Assembly (NCBI GenBank): GCA_027484445.1
Contig: JAIXSY010000055.1
Location: forward strand, 62,001 to 126,000
DNA: 64,000 nt
Source: Verrucomicrobiaceae bacterium
GTDB lineage: Bacteria > Verrucomicrobiota > Verrucomicrobiia > Verrucomicrobiales > Verrucomicrobiaceae
Direction: 5' to 3'
Shown: piece by piece, positions 29,293 through 39,038 of the stretch
How positions within the stretch are numbered: the first letter of the stretch is position 1
How the letters are laid out: every line of letters begins with the position of its first letter
Notes under the pieces: generated by a model
Database searches by the model: none
Told to the model about the DNA's origin: nothing
What the model saw: only the letters and a program-made list of their open reading frames with translations
Made by a program: the position numbers and the translations under genes

Positions 29293-29366
29293 GGTCGAAG
29301 GTTAACGCTACCTCGAGCCAGGGGCTAACATCTGCCAGTCCACTCGTTCATGCCCAAAATACAATC

Positions 29367-30293
29367 TTAGGCTTCAGGCATCACAGGATTGCTTTCGACC
29401 AAAGCATACACTTCCACGGGCTCTGGTTGACCTTTCACTGGATGAATGCCAACGTTTTTGTAGTCTTGCAGTCCTTCGGGCCAGCCTTCCAAGAAGGAGG
29501 ACCCAGCCAAGACAGGCACTTGAAGCTTGCGTGTCAGGCTTTCGATTCGGAAGGTGACGTTGACGGCTTCTCCAACCGCAGTGTTAACGCCGCGCCCCAT
29601 GGCCCCCAAGGCGACACTGCCGATGTTTAAGCCAATGTGGCAATGCACTTCGAGGCCCTTCTGTTCCTTGAGCTGTCTGCGAACGGGTGAATCACTGGCT
29701 TCAGGACCGCTCAGGATGCGTGCTGCCTCGGTGGCTTGCATGCGAACTTCGGCACTGTCACCTGCCCAGTAAGCGAAGACACCGTCACCAATAAACTTGT
29801 CGATGATCGCACCGCGAGATTTCAGCACTTGCTCGCATTGGGCATACCACTCCCGCAGCATGGCAGCGACTTCTTCAGCGCCGAGTTGAGCACTGATGTT
29901 GGTGAAGTTCCGAAGATCTCCCACCAGCAGGGTTGCTATCACGCTCTTCACTGGCAAAGCGACTGTGTGAAGCATGTTAGCCCCACCTGAGGACTGCTGG
30001 TCCACATCACCGTCATCAGTCTCGAAAGTAAAGAGACAGGTTCCGAGTTGGATTCGGTCGCCATGACGTAGCGCACGAGCCGTGGTGACTGCCACATCAT
30101 TGACGAAGCTACCATTCGCACTGCCAAGGTCAGAGACCCAGAAGAGGTTGCCATCGCGACGGATGGTCGCGTGTTGGCGAGAAACTCCGGTGTCTTGGAG
30201 ACGAATCGTCGCATCTGGACTGCGGCCCAGAAGGTTAAAGTCCGCCAGAGCGAACTCAACGCCTTTATCATGCTGTCTTAGAAATGCCGCCAT
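29367..30293 (-). CDS. FHA-domain adenylate/guanylate cyclase
   Basis: FHA 'LGRSPDATIRLQDTGVSRQHATIRRDGNLFWVSDLGSANGSFVND'; class III cyclase 'LLVGDLRNFTNISAQLG...DKFIGDGVFAYWAG...AVNVTFRIESL'. Confidence 0.9.
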   Translation of the reverse strand: MAAFLRQHDKGVEFALADFNLLGRSPDATIRLQDTGVSRQHATIRRDGNLFWVSDLGSANGSFVNDVAVTTARALRHGDRIQLGTCLFTFETDDGDVDQQSSGGANMLHTVALPVKSVIATLLVGDLRNFTNISAQLGAEEVAAMLREWYAQCEQVLKSRGAIIDKFIGDGVFAYWAGDSAEVRMQATEAARILSGPEASDSPVRRQLKEQKGLEVHCHIGLNIGSVALGAMGRGVNTAVGEAVNVTFRIESLTRKLQVPVLAGSSFLEGWPEGLQDYKNVGIHPVKGQPEPVEVYALVESNPVMPEA

Positions 30294-30460
30294 CGGAATA
30301 ATATTGTCCTTTCAAGCAAGTGAGGGGCAGGAAGTCAAGCCCTGGAAAAAGATGCACCATGAAAACATCCTGCGGAATCATGGTTTTTTGCGATGCTCAG
30401 AGGTTTGATTTTTGAACTTCTGATGCGGTTTTCGAACCGACTTCCTTGTGAAAACAAAAG

Positions 30461-30537
30461 TGGCGGAGCGGACGGGGCTCGAACCCGCGACCTCCAACGT
30501 GACAGGCTGGCGTTCTAACCGACTGAACTACCGCTCC
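30461..30537 (-). tRNA. tRNA-Asp (anticodon GTC), CCA end encoded
   Basis: Minus strand GGAGCGG TA GTTCAGTCGGTTAGAAC G CCAGC CTGTCAC GTTGG AGGTC GCGGG TTCGAGC CCCGT CCGCTCC G CCA; 7-bp acceptor stem, GTC anticodon, discriminator G. Confidence 0.95.
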
Positions 30538-30640
30538 TCACCAATTTTGTTGGGACAGCGAGAATAGCGGAGTGATGCCGTCTGGCAAATGGAAACTTCA
30601 TTTTGCGAAGAGATTTTCAATTCAAGACAGGATCATTGCA

Positions 30641-33600
30641 TCAAGGTTGCTCCACCACAACCTGCCCACTGAGGATGGCACTGGTCGCTGGATTCGGTAG
30701 CTGGGGCAAAAGAAAGAAGCCAAAGGCCTTTCGTGTGCCCGTCGGAGGCCGAATGATCATACCTTCGAAGGCAACCTTGCGAATCACGGCTCCACTCAGA
30801 TCGCTCAAGGTGAATCGTCCACTCACAAAGCCTGTGGACTTGTTAATGCTGAGTGCTGCTTTGCCGGGGTTATTAAGACTGCCTGCTGTCGGCATCACCA
30901 CTGAAAGCGCACTGGTGTAGGTGAATGCGGCGACATCGGGATTGGTCGTCGAGGACTCGACTCCGCCACTTGCCATGAGAAGTGCGGCAGTGCTTCCGCC
31001 GGTCGGCAGACCGAGCACGACACTGCGATTGTCAGCTGCGAGGTACTTGCCATATGCCGTTAAATCCAAGGGGCCAAAACCAGGCTGGTAGCTGCGCGAG
31101 GAGGGTGCCTGTGGTTTGCGCAGCCAACTGACGGTGCCAGACCATGTGTTGTTCGTAAAAGCCGCGAGTCCATCCGGCGTCAGTTGAATGACACCAAGCC
31201 ATGAACCGGTGTTTGCATACAGCGTCTGAAACATCAGCGATTGTCCATTTGGCCCCAGAAAGGTGGAAGAAGTGACCGCAGATCCATCCGCCGTTTTTCC
31301 AGCCCAAGTCAGACGGCCATCCAGCCCCACAGAGCAACTGAGGTATCCTGTGCCTTGTGGCACTGCTGGATCACCCACGCTGAGCCCCTGTACATCGAGC
31401 CCGACGGTGTAGTAGCCAGCCAATTCCTGCGCTGGCAAAGACGTAGTGCTCCACACTTGCCTCCACCCTGAGACCCCTGCGGGTGCAGCGCCAAGGCTCA
31501 CGGTGCCTACCAGAGTCTGGCTACTCGCATCTATCGTGACATCCATCTCGATGGCCGGGTTCCCCGCCCTGGGGATCACAATCGAAAACTGAGGATCCAT
31601 CCCGAAAAAGGTATCTAACCTTGAACTGAATGGATAACTCGAACCGCCCAACGTAAGGCGGCCTGAACACATTCCCGCAGAGGTCGTGGTGAGTTCGAGG
31701 CGCCCTCCTAGGTCTTGGTTTAGGCTGTGTCGTGCGATTTGAGCCTGAAAATTTCCCACCGCCCCCGCAGGAATCGATTGCACCACGAGCGGTGCCAAAA
31801 CTTGGGGACTCGTTCCAGCCGCATTGCTAGCCGAGATCAAAAGATTAAAAGTGCCCGACACTTGCGCACGACCCGAGATCACGCCGGTGCTCGCATTCAA
31901 GACCAACCCACGGGGCAGACCCACCGCCGTAAATCGAGTTGGAAAAAACGACGCTGTCAAAACATGACTGTAGCTGCCACCGATCATCGTCCCTGGCAAT
32001 GCTCCCGGTGTAACCACCGGCGGTTCCAAAACGCTAAGCGTACGCACACCGCTTAGCAGCGATCCACCAGGGCTCGTGACCTCACAGTCGTAAGCACCTG
32101 CATCGGCGACTTGCGTGCCTGTGATGATGAGCTTCGATGTGGTAGCCCCTGAGATGCGACCTCCATTGCCCACTGGCAGCAGATTTTTTCTCCATTGGTA
32201 AGTCAGACCATTGCCCGCAGTCATGACGCTTAGTGTGGTGGTGCCGCCAACAGGCACCTGAACGCTGCTGCTTGCGGTGTCCACGATGGCTAGCTCAGCC
32301 TCCACGCTGGCATCACTTCCAGTGGGGTTTTTGGCCACGACCGAGTAGCGTCCCGCTTGGCTAAACGTCGCATTGACGAGGGTGTAAGCGCTGCCCGTTG
32401 CGCCAGAAAGGTTCGCTCCATTGCGCCGCCATTGATAGCCAATCGGAGGACTACCCAGTGCATTCGTCATGAAACTCGTCAAAGGCTCACCCAATGCCAC
32501 GATTTGGCTCAAGGGCTGAAGGATCACCACAGGAGCCTCGTCATTGTCCGTGATCGTGAGCGTGAAACGATGCTCCGTGCCGACCAAGGCCGTGGAAGGT
32601 GAGCCGAGCAGCACGGTCAGCGATTCCGTGGACTCCACCTGCACATCATCGCGCAGACTCAGGGACAAATTTCTCAGCGACTGCCCAGGCGAAAAGACCA
32701 GCGGACTCGCAGCCACGGTGAAGTCCACCCCAACCGTGCTCGTGCCCAGCAACACGAAGGGAATCTGGACCTGTGTCGCAGGCGCAAAGGTGAGCTGCAC
32801 TCCCAGGTTTACCACACCGGCGTCCTCATCCATTGTTAGACTTGTTGCGGCCAGATTCACCACGGGCGTCAGCGTTGGTGAATTGCCGTTTGTCAAAATG
32901 ACACCCCCATCGCCCACCGTGAGCAACATGCCGCGAAAGGCACGCACGCCACGCAGCGTCGGCAAATTGACGGAGGAACTTCCCTGCTTGGTCCAGCTCG
33001 AACCTTGGGTGGAGGTCAGAATGAGTTGTGAGGTGCCCACCGCCACGAAGCGCCCAGCGACCCAGGTGACGCTCTCTAGGTTTTGAGCAAAGGCGATGTT
33101 TCGCTGAGTCCACGTCGTTCCATTGGGTGAAGTCAGGATGAGGTCACCATCGCCCACCGCACAAAACAGACTGCCGGACCATGCGATGTCATTCAGATTG
33201 GAACCTGGCGGCACAGACGACACCGACCAAGTCAATCCTCCATCCTGCGAGACACAAACGGTGCCGCCAGCACCCACTGCCACCAGTTTGGAGCCACTCC
33301 AAACCACGCCTGAGAGTTCCGACAGAGTACCGGAAGCTCTTGCGGTCCAGGTTATGCCGTCAGGCGAAGTCAGGATGACACCCCCTGCCCCGACTGCGAT
33401 GGCGAGATCTCGCGTCCATTCGATCGCATTCAAGTCCACTCCTGTGCCAGAGACTTGGGGCGTCCAGGATAAGGCATCGGTCGAGGTCAAAATCATGCCG
33501 CCCTCCCCGACGGCGATCAATTGGTCTCCTGCCCACACCACGCCATGGAGATCTGCCGACACGCCCGAGGATTGAACTGCCCAGACGACACCATCCGTCG

Positions 33601-34693
33601 AGGTCAGGACTGCACCTTCCAGACCCACCGTCGCCATCCTCAGCCCTGTCCATGCGATGTCTCTGAGAGGGGCTTGACTCACCGTGCTGCGATCCGTCCA
33701 AGTGACGGTATTGGCCGAAGTCAGCAGCGCCCCCGTAGCACCGACAGCCAAGGTGATTCCAGCCCCCTGGGCCAGTCCCGACAGCAACTGCTGGACACCG
33801 GTCGTCTGAGGTGCCCAGGAGATACCATCCACCGAGGTCAGCACCGCCCCGCCAGAGCCACAGGCCACAAGATTCGTGCCTGTCCACAAAATGGATGATA
33901 GCGAAGCCGGTGCGACAAAGCGCTGAGTCCAGGCCAAGCCATTGCTAGACGTCTGAATCGTGCCCGAACTGGTGCTAGCGACGAGCTGTGCACCATCCCA
34001 AGTCACTGCCGTGAAACCCAGCGCAGGTGTCTGTGAGCTGAGCGACCAAGTGACACCCGTGCTCGATTCCAGCGTGATGCCGAGTTCGCCCACCGCATGC
34101 ACTTTGCTGCCCGTCCACACGCCGCTCAGGAGATCCAGCGAAGTGCCAGTGAATCGAGTCGTCCACACCACTCCCGTCTGGGAAGTCAGCGCCGTACCCG
34201 CATCCCCCAGAGCCACCAGGGTCGATCCAGTCCAGAGCACTGAGCGCAGCGCCTGCGGCGTGCTGGTCGTGCGCCGAGTCCAGGTGTTGCCATCGGTAGA
34301 GGTCAGAATCGTTCCTGAATCACCCACGATCACAAATTGGCTACCGGTGTGAACGACGCCGCGCAGCGCAGCCACTACACCGGAGACACGCGAGGACCAA
34401 GCGATGCCATCGGACGAGACCAAAATCAGGCCCGCATCTCCCACAGTCACCCATCGACTGCCAGACCAAGCAGCGGCATGAAGATTCTGCTGCGTGGGCA
34501 AAGGATTGCGCAGAGTCCAGGATTGGCCGTTTTGGGCAAAGATGGGCTGAGCAGCGCCCCACCCCAGCAGCGCCCAGAGCCACAGGACGCGCAGAGATTG
34601 AAGCCTTGCCTCCAGGGCGGCACACGTGGTTGTTGCTCTTTTCATGACGTAAAATCTCCTAGCATCAGCAGACTGAGAATACTTGAGTCTCAA
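30641..34693 (-). CDS. Large exported repeat protein: 14 Ycf48/BNR-like repeats, Calx-beta-like and Ig-like domains
   Basis: Repeats of type 'LxxVxWtGSxLVaVGdxGxIlTStDGxtWt'; Calx-beta-like 'VESTESLTVLLGSPSTALVGTEHRFTLTITDND'; Ig-like 'GYQWRRNGANLSGATGSAYTLVNATFSQAGRYSVVAKN'. Confidence 0.85.
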   Translation of the reverse strand: MRLKYSQSADARRFYVMKRATTTCAALEARLQSLRVLWLWALLGWGAAQPIFAQNGQSWTLRNPLPTQQNLHAAAWSGSRWVTVGDAGLILVSSDGIAWSSRVSGVVAALRGVVHTGSQFVIVGDSGTILTSTDGNTWTRRTTSTPQALRSVLWTGSTLVALGDAGTALTSQTGVVWTTRFTGTSLDLLSGVWTGSKVHAVGELGITLESSTGVTWSLSSQTPALGFTAVTWDGAQLVASTSSGTIQTSSNGLAWTQRFVAPASLSSILWTGTNLVACGSGGAVLTSVDGISWAPQTTGVQQLLSGLAQGAGITLAVGATGALLTSANTVTWTDRSTVSQAPLRDIAWTGLRMATVGLEGAVLTSTDGVVWAVQSSGVSADLHGVVWAGDQLIAVGEGGMILTSTDALSWTPQVSGTGVDLNAIEWTRDLAIAVGAGGVILTSPDGITWTARASGTLSELSGVVWSGSKLVAVGAGGTVCVSQDGGLTWSVSSVPPGSNLNDIAWSGSLFCAVGDGDLILTSPNGTTWTQRNIAFAQNLESVTWVAGRFVAVGTSQLILTSTQGSSWTKQGSSSVNLPTLRGVRAFRGMLLTVGDGGVILTNGNSPTLTPVVNLAATSLTMDEDAGVVNLGVQLTFAPATQVQIPFVLLGTSTVGVDFTVAASPLVFSPGQSLRNLSLSLRDDVQVESTESLTVLLGSPSTALVGTEHRFTLTITDNDEAPVVILQPLSQIVALGEPLTSFMTNALGSPPIGYQWRRNGANLSGATGSAYTLVNATFSQAGRYSVVAKNPTGSDASVEAELAIVDTASSSVQVPVGGTTTLSVMTAGNGLTYQWRKNLLPVGNGGRISGATTSKLIITGTQVADAGAYDCEVTSPGGSLLSGVRTLSVLEPPVVTPGALPGTMIGGSYSHVLTASFFPTRFTAVGLPRGLVLNASTGVISGRAQVSGTFNLLISASNAAGTSPQVLAPLVVQSIPAGAVGNFQAQIARHSLNQDLGGRLELTTTSAGMCSGRLTLGGSSYPFSSRLDTFFGMDPQFSIVIPRAGNPAIEMDVTIDASSQTLVGTVSLGAAPAGVSGWRQVWSTTSLPAQELAGYYTVGLDVQGLSVGDPAVPQGTGYLSCSVGLDGRLTWAGKTADGSAVTSSTFLGPNGQSLMFQTLYANTGSWLGVIQLTPDGLAAFTNNTWSGTVSWLRKPQAPSSRSYQPGFGPLDLTAYGKYLAADNRSVVLGLPTGGSTAALLMASGGVESSTTNPDVAAFTYTSALSVVMPTAGSLNNPGKAALSINKSTGFVSGRFTLSDLSGAVIRKVAFEGMIIRPPTGTRKAFGFFLLPQLPNPATSAILSGQVVVEQP

Positions 34694-34796
34694 ATTTTAT
34701 AAGGATTCTCAAAAACAAAGTCCAGACAACAAAACGTGATCATAACAAAAAGGTCACACTTGCCTGAGGCCCAAAACACGCGCCTCGGCCGCAGCT

Positions 34797-36722
34797 TCAC
34801 CCGATCCGACACGCCTGAATCGTCTCCGAAAAGCCTTTCAACTGCTGCAGCGGCATCGGACTCACAGCCATCTCCCCAGACAATGCCTCCGCCGTTGCAG
34901 CGTCCGTGATGACTTCCCCTGCTTGAGCGATTCCGCACAAGCGGGCGGCCAAGTTTACCTGATTGCCCAGCACCGTGTAGCTCAGACGGCGATCGCTGCC
35001 CATGCAGCCTGCCACCACCATGCCCGTGGCAAGACCAATACCGATCTCCAAAGGATGACGCGCGCTTTGATTCATCTCCCGACGGCAACGCTGCATCGCC
35101 AGCGCACAACGCGCCGCACGCAGCGCATCATCAGGACGTGACTCGGGCGCGCCAAACAGGACCATGATCAGATCCCCCACAAATTTATCCACCGTGCCCC
35201 CATGGGCGTAGGCCACCTCCGTCAGCGCGGTCATGTGCTCATTCAGCAGCTCAATGACCTCATGGGGGGGCATGCGCTCTGTCAGTGCCGTAAAGCCGCG
35301 AATGTCACAAAACAACATGGTGACTTGCCGCAGCTCTCCCCCCAGCGCCCCTGGATTTTCCATCAATCGCTCCGCTACGGTGCGATCTGCGACGGCGTTT
35401 AACACGCTGCGATACTTGTCTTGCAGAGCCAATCCTGCTGCCATCTCATTGAAAGAACGCGCCACCTGCCCCAGCTCGTCAGGCGTCTCCCGCACACGCA
35501 CCTCGTAGCGGCCCTGCTCGATCTCTCTCGCCGCAGAAACCAAAGCACTGACGGGCCCTGACAAACTGCGTGAGACGATCATGACGAGCAGCAAGGCCAA
35601 ACCCAAGGCTGCCAGACCCAGTGCGAGCGCATTCTGCCGCAATTCCCGCACCTCCGACTGGAGCGGTGCCAGCGAATAAAAACTCACCTGCGCTGCCTGC
35701 GGAAACGGACTGCCTGGATTCAGCACACGGTAAATGAGGCGATGCCTAATGCCATCAATCGTGCAGAGCAGCTCACGACGCTCTTTGTCCGATCTTTGCA
35801 TGGATGCCTCCACGATCCCGGCGATCTCCGCCTTTTGCGCCTCTGGCACGGTGGAGCTCACCAGTTGTCCCTCCACATAAATACCGCCCATGATTTCCCC
35901 CAAGATTCCACGCCGCGTTTGCTCATAGAGCGCACGTTCCGCCAGTGCAGGCAGCGGCAGACCAAAGAGAAATGCGCCAAGCAAACGATCATCTCCTGGA
36001 TCACGCACCGGGGTGACAAACACTTCCCGCACCTGCTCCGCGCGCTTTTCTCCTGCCTCGACGAGCAGGTAACCCACCTGCTGCTGGCTCAGCACCTCAC
36101 GGAAATCACGTCCGCCCAGCCAAGGCATTTTCACCGTACGCCTTCGCACCTCCGCCGTCTCGGCATCGCTCGCTGCCTCCAGCGCACGGGTGCGAGTTCC
36201 CGTCAGGAAATTGCCCTCTACATCCAGCAGCGCAATGAAGGGCGCAGCTCCGCCCGTCGGCTTGTCTCGGCGCTCGGGTAAACCCGTTTCGACATCCGCC
36301 TTGGGCAAGCCTGTGCGAGACGCCGTGCGTGGCACTTGCTTCATGGCGTTTAGCTTGGGCGCAAAACCCGAGCCTTCGGAAAGCATCCGCTCTTGCGCCA
36401 AACTCTCCAAGAGAGGCTTTAGCACAGCGGTCGCACGACCCGGATCACCTTCACGCATCGCCACCACCACCGGCTGCATGGCCGCGAGCGCATCCAATCG
36501 CTGCGCCAAGGCCTCGAAGCGCCGATTCTTCGCTTCCGTAACCCCGCGAATCAGATTCTCGAACTGCTCCTCAAAAAGACGCTGGTAAGTCGCGCTGAAC
36601 CGCATTTCTGAAAGCAAAATCACACCCCCAGTGATTCCCGCAATGATGGGAAAAACGGACAAAATCAGCCGAGCCCGAAAGGTGGAAAAAAACTTCATGC
36701 GGATGAACCAGATGCTGGGCAC
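34797..36722 (-). CDS. Membrane adenylate/guanylate cyclase with HAMP domain
   Basis: Two TM segments, HAMP 'SLSGPVSALVSAAREIEQGRYEVRV', cyclase 'MLFCDIRGFTALTERMPPHEVIELLNEHM...GGTVDKFVGDLIMVLFG...NQVNLAARLC'. Alternative start 36698. Confidence 0.92.
   Translation of the reverse strand: MPSIWFIRMKFFSTFRARLILSVFPIIAGITGGVILLSEMRFSATYQRLFEEQFENLIRGVTEAKNRRFEALAQRLDALAAMQPVVVAMREGDPGRATAVLKPLLESLAQERMLSEGSGFAPKLNAMKQVPRTASRTGLPKADVETGLPERRDKPTGGAAPFIALLDVEGNFLTGTRTRALEAASDAETAEVRRRTVKMPWLGGRDFREVLSQQQVGYLLVEAGEKRAEQVREVFVTPVRDPGDDRLLGAFLFGLPLPALAERALYEQTRRGILGEIMGGIYVEGQLVSSTVPEAQKAEIAGIVEASMQRSDKERRELLCTIDGIRHRLIYRVLNPGSPFPQAAQVSFYSLAPLQSEVRELRQNALALGLAALGLALLLVMIVSRSLSGPVSALVSAAREIEQGRYEVRVRETPDELGQVARSFNEMAAGLALQDKYRSVLNAVADRTVAERLMENPGALGGELRQVTMLFCDIRGFTALTERMPPHEVIELLNEHMTALTEVAYAHGGTVDKFVGDLIMVLFGAPESRPDDALRAARCALAMQRCRREMNQSARHPLEIGIGLATGMVVAGCMGSDRRLSYTVLGNQVNLAARLCGIAQAGEVITDAATAEALSGEMAVSPMPLQQLKGFSETIQACRIG
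36264..36321. repeat. Double-hairpin element in the adenylate cyclase CDS
   Basis: GTCTCGGCGCTCGGGTAAACCCG...CTTGGGCAAGCCTGTGCGAGAC: outer GTCTCG/CGAGAC, inner CGGGTAAACCCG and CTTGGGCAAG. Confidence 0.65.
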
Positions 36723-36805
36723 TCAGCCTGCTGGCGTCGAGCCAAAAAGAAACGCGATCTGCCCTAATCTGTCCGTCGAGACCATCATGCAGCCTGAGAC
36801 TGCAC

Positions 36806-38230
36806 TCAGGCGATGATTTCTTTGGCCACAGTGCCATAGACATCCGTGAGGCGGAAGTCGCGCCCAGCATGACGGTAGGTCAGCTTTTCATGATCCATGC
36901 CCAGCAGATGCAGCACCGTCGCGTGCCAATCATGGACGTGCATTTTGTTCTCCACAGCCTCATAACCATAGTCATCCGTGCGTCCATAGGCTAGGCCGCC
37001 TTTCACACCACCTCCGGCCATCCAGAGGGTAAAACCTTTGTGGTTGTGATCGCGTCCATCTTCCCCCTGACTGTGGGGTGTGCGACCGAATTCCCCACCC
37101 CAAATGACAAGGGTATCCTTCAGCAGGCCACGCGTCTTCAAATCAGCCAAAAGACCTGCAATCGGTCGATCAATCTGAGCTGTGTTGCGTTCGAGCGCGG
37201 CCTTGAGGTTAAAATGCTGATCCCAATTCCCGTGTGTGATTTCGACAAATCGCACCCCTGCCTCGACCAGTTTCCGGGCCATCAGGCATTGTCTGCCAAA
37301 GGCATCCGTCTCCGCATCGCCAATGCCATAGAGCGACTTGGTGGCAGCCGATTCTTGCGAAAGGTCCAGCACCTTGGGCACCTCTGCCTGCATGCGAAAG
37401 GCCAGCTCATAGGACTCGATCACACCCTCCACCTCAGGATTCACACCACCGTCGAGTTCCCTGCGCGATTGGTTCAGCGCCTGAATAAGATCCAGCTGCG
37501 TGCGCTGAGCCGCCACAGGATAACGTTCGTTTTGTAAATTTGGCAAAGTAGGTGCTGCCTGAGCTCGATCAAAGCGTCGTGCCACGGCAGCAGGCAGACC
37601 TGGCAAGGTGGGACCACCGACCTTGGTGCCTTGATAAATCGCAGGCAGGAAAGCGCTACCATAGGTGCGCGTGGCATTCGCTGGAGGATTGATGGTGATG
37701 AATCCGGGGAGATTCTCATTTGCGGTGCCGAGACCATAAAGAATCCAAGAACCCAGCGAAGGCCGAACAAACTGCGTCGTGCCCGTGTGTAGCTGAGTGA
37801 ATGCCTGAGGATGCGCAGGCAGATCTGTAGCCATGGAATGAATGACACAGAGGTCATCCGCGTGCTTAGCAAGCTGAGGCAGCAGCTCGGATACCCACAG
37901 CCCACTCCGACCGTGCTGGCTGAACTTCCAAGGGGAGCGCATTAGCTTCGCCTGACCGTAGCGTCCTGCGGCAGCGGGTGCGGCTTTGCCCGAATCAGCA
38001 GCAAGCTTGGGTTTGTAGTCGAACAAATCCACATGAGAAGGCGCTCCCTGCATGCACAGGAAGATCACCCGCTTCGCACGCGGCACAAAGTGAGGCTGGC
38101 GTGAAGTGAGCCCCCCAGCCTCCGCCGCTCTTAACGTCTGCTGCTGCGCCAGGGCCGCAAAGGCCAACCAGCCAAAGCCACTGCTGGTGTTCATCAAGAA
38201 ATCACGGCGGGTAGGAAAAGGCGTGTTCAT
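36806..38230 (-). CDS. DUF1501 family protein (Tat-exported, sulfatase-like)
   Basis: 'TRRDFLMNTSSGFGWLAFAAL' Tat-like signal; 'VIFLCMQGAPSHVDLFDYKPKL' and 'LVIWGGEFGRTPHSQGEDGRDHNHKGFTLWMAGGGVKGG'. Confidence 0.93.
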   Translation of the reverse strand: MNTPFPTRRDFLMNTSSGFGWLAFAALAQQQTLRAAEAGGLTSRQPHFVPRAKRVIFLCMQGAPSHVDLFDYKPKLAADSGKAAPAAAGRYGQAKLMRSPWKFSQHGRSGLWVSELLPQLAKHADDLCVIHSMATDLPAHPQAFTQLHTGTTQFVRPSLGSWILYGLGTANENLPGFITINPPANATRTYGSAFLPAIYQGTKVGGPTLPGLPAAVARRFDRAQAAPTLPNLQNERYPVAAQRTQLDLIQALNQSRRELDGGVNPEVEGVIESYELAFRMQAEVPKVLDLSQESAATKSLYGIGDAETDAFGRQCLMARKLVEAGVRFVEITHGNWDQHFNLKAALERNTAQIDRPIAGLLADLKTRGLLKDTLVIWGGEFGRTPHSQGEDGRDHNHKGFTLWMAGGGVKGGLAYGRTDDYGYEAVENKMHVHDWHATVLHLLGMDHEKLTYRHAGRDFRLTDVYGTVAKEIIA

Positions 38231-38312
38231 GGGTCGTTTTCGTTGAGCAGACGCTCAAACCTGAGGTGGAAGAAAAAGTTGCACCGCTAATTCTAGCACG
38301 GATGAGAGCGCC

Positions 38313-39038
38313 ATGAACGCTGCTGCCTTTCAAGCCTTCGGCCCCAGTCATCAGGCTGTATTGGTTTTGACTTTGACCTGTCTCGTGCTTCTGGCGGTCC
38401 TGCGCGGGTGGCACCCGACGAGCGCCCGTGTGCTGGAAAAAGCATTGGGGACTGCGTTGTTATTGGCTTGGCCCATCAGCACCTACGGCCATTGGCAGGG
38501 AGGCACGCTTTCGCTGGAAAATGCCCTGCCCTGCCATTTCTGCGATGTGGCAGCCATCAGCGGTGGCATCGCCCTCTGGACTCGGCATCGGCTGGCCTGT
38601 GAGATCGTCTATTTCTTTGGCATGGCAGGCACGCTGCAGGGCCTGCTCACGCCAAACCTCAAGGTGGATTATCCTGACGCGCGCTTCTTCGCCTTCTTTC
38701 TCATTCACTCAGGGGTCGTGCTGGCTGCTTTGCACATCGTCAGCGCCATGCATTGCCCTCCTCGCGCTGGAGCTGTGCAACGCATGTTTGGCATCACGAT
38801 GCTCTATGCCGTGGTCGCGGCTGGAGTGAATGCCACGCTAGGAACCAATTATGGTTTTCTCTGCCATAAGCCCGAGGCCGCGAGCCTGATGGATCATCTT
38901 GGACCTTGGCCTTGGTATGTGGCCAGCCTCATTGCCTTGTGCGTGCTTTTTTACACCGTGCTGAACGTGCCCTTTTGGTTGCTGCGCGCCTTATCTGAAA
39001 AGAAAAGCGCGTTCATCAGACCTGGCCCCGAATGCTAA
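38313..39038 (+). CDS. TIGR02206/YwaF-like integral membrane protein
   Basis: Multi-TM ORF with 'LPCHFCDVAAISGGIALWT', 'FGMAGTLQGLLTPNL', 'TNYGFLCHKPEAASLMDHLGPWPWYV'. Confidence 0.8.
   Translation: MNAAAFQAFGPSHQAVLVLTLTCLVLLAVLRGWHPTSARVLEKALGTALLLAWPISTYGHWQGGTLSLENALPCHFCDVAAISGGIALWTRHRLACEIVYFFGMAGTLQGLLTPNLKVDYPDARFFAFFLIHSGVVLAALHIVSAMHCPPRAGAVQRMFGITMLYAVVAAGVNATLGTNYGFLCHKPEAASLMDHLGPWPWYVASLIALCVLFYTVLNVPFWLLRALSEKKSAFIRPGPEC

Noticed and set aside
30461-34693. tRNA-adjacent genomic island next to tRNA-Asp
   Set aside because: No integrase, no duplicated tRNA 3' end and no direct repeat seen near the giant repeat gene.
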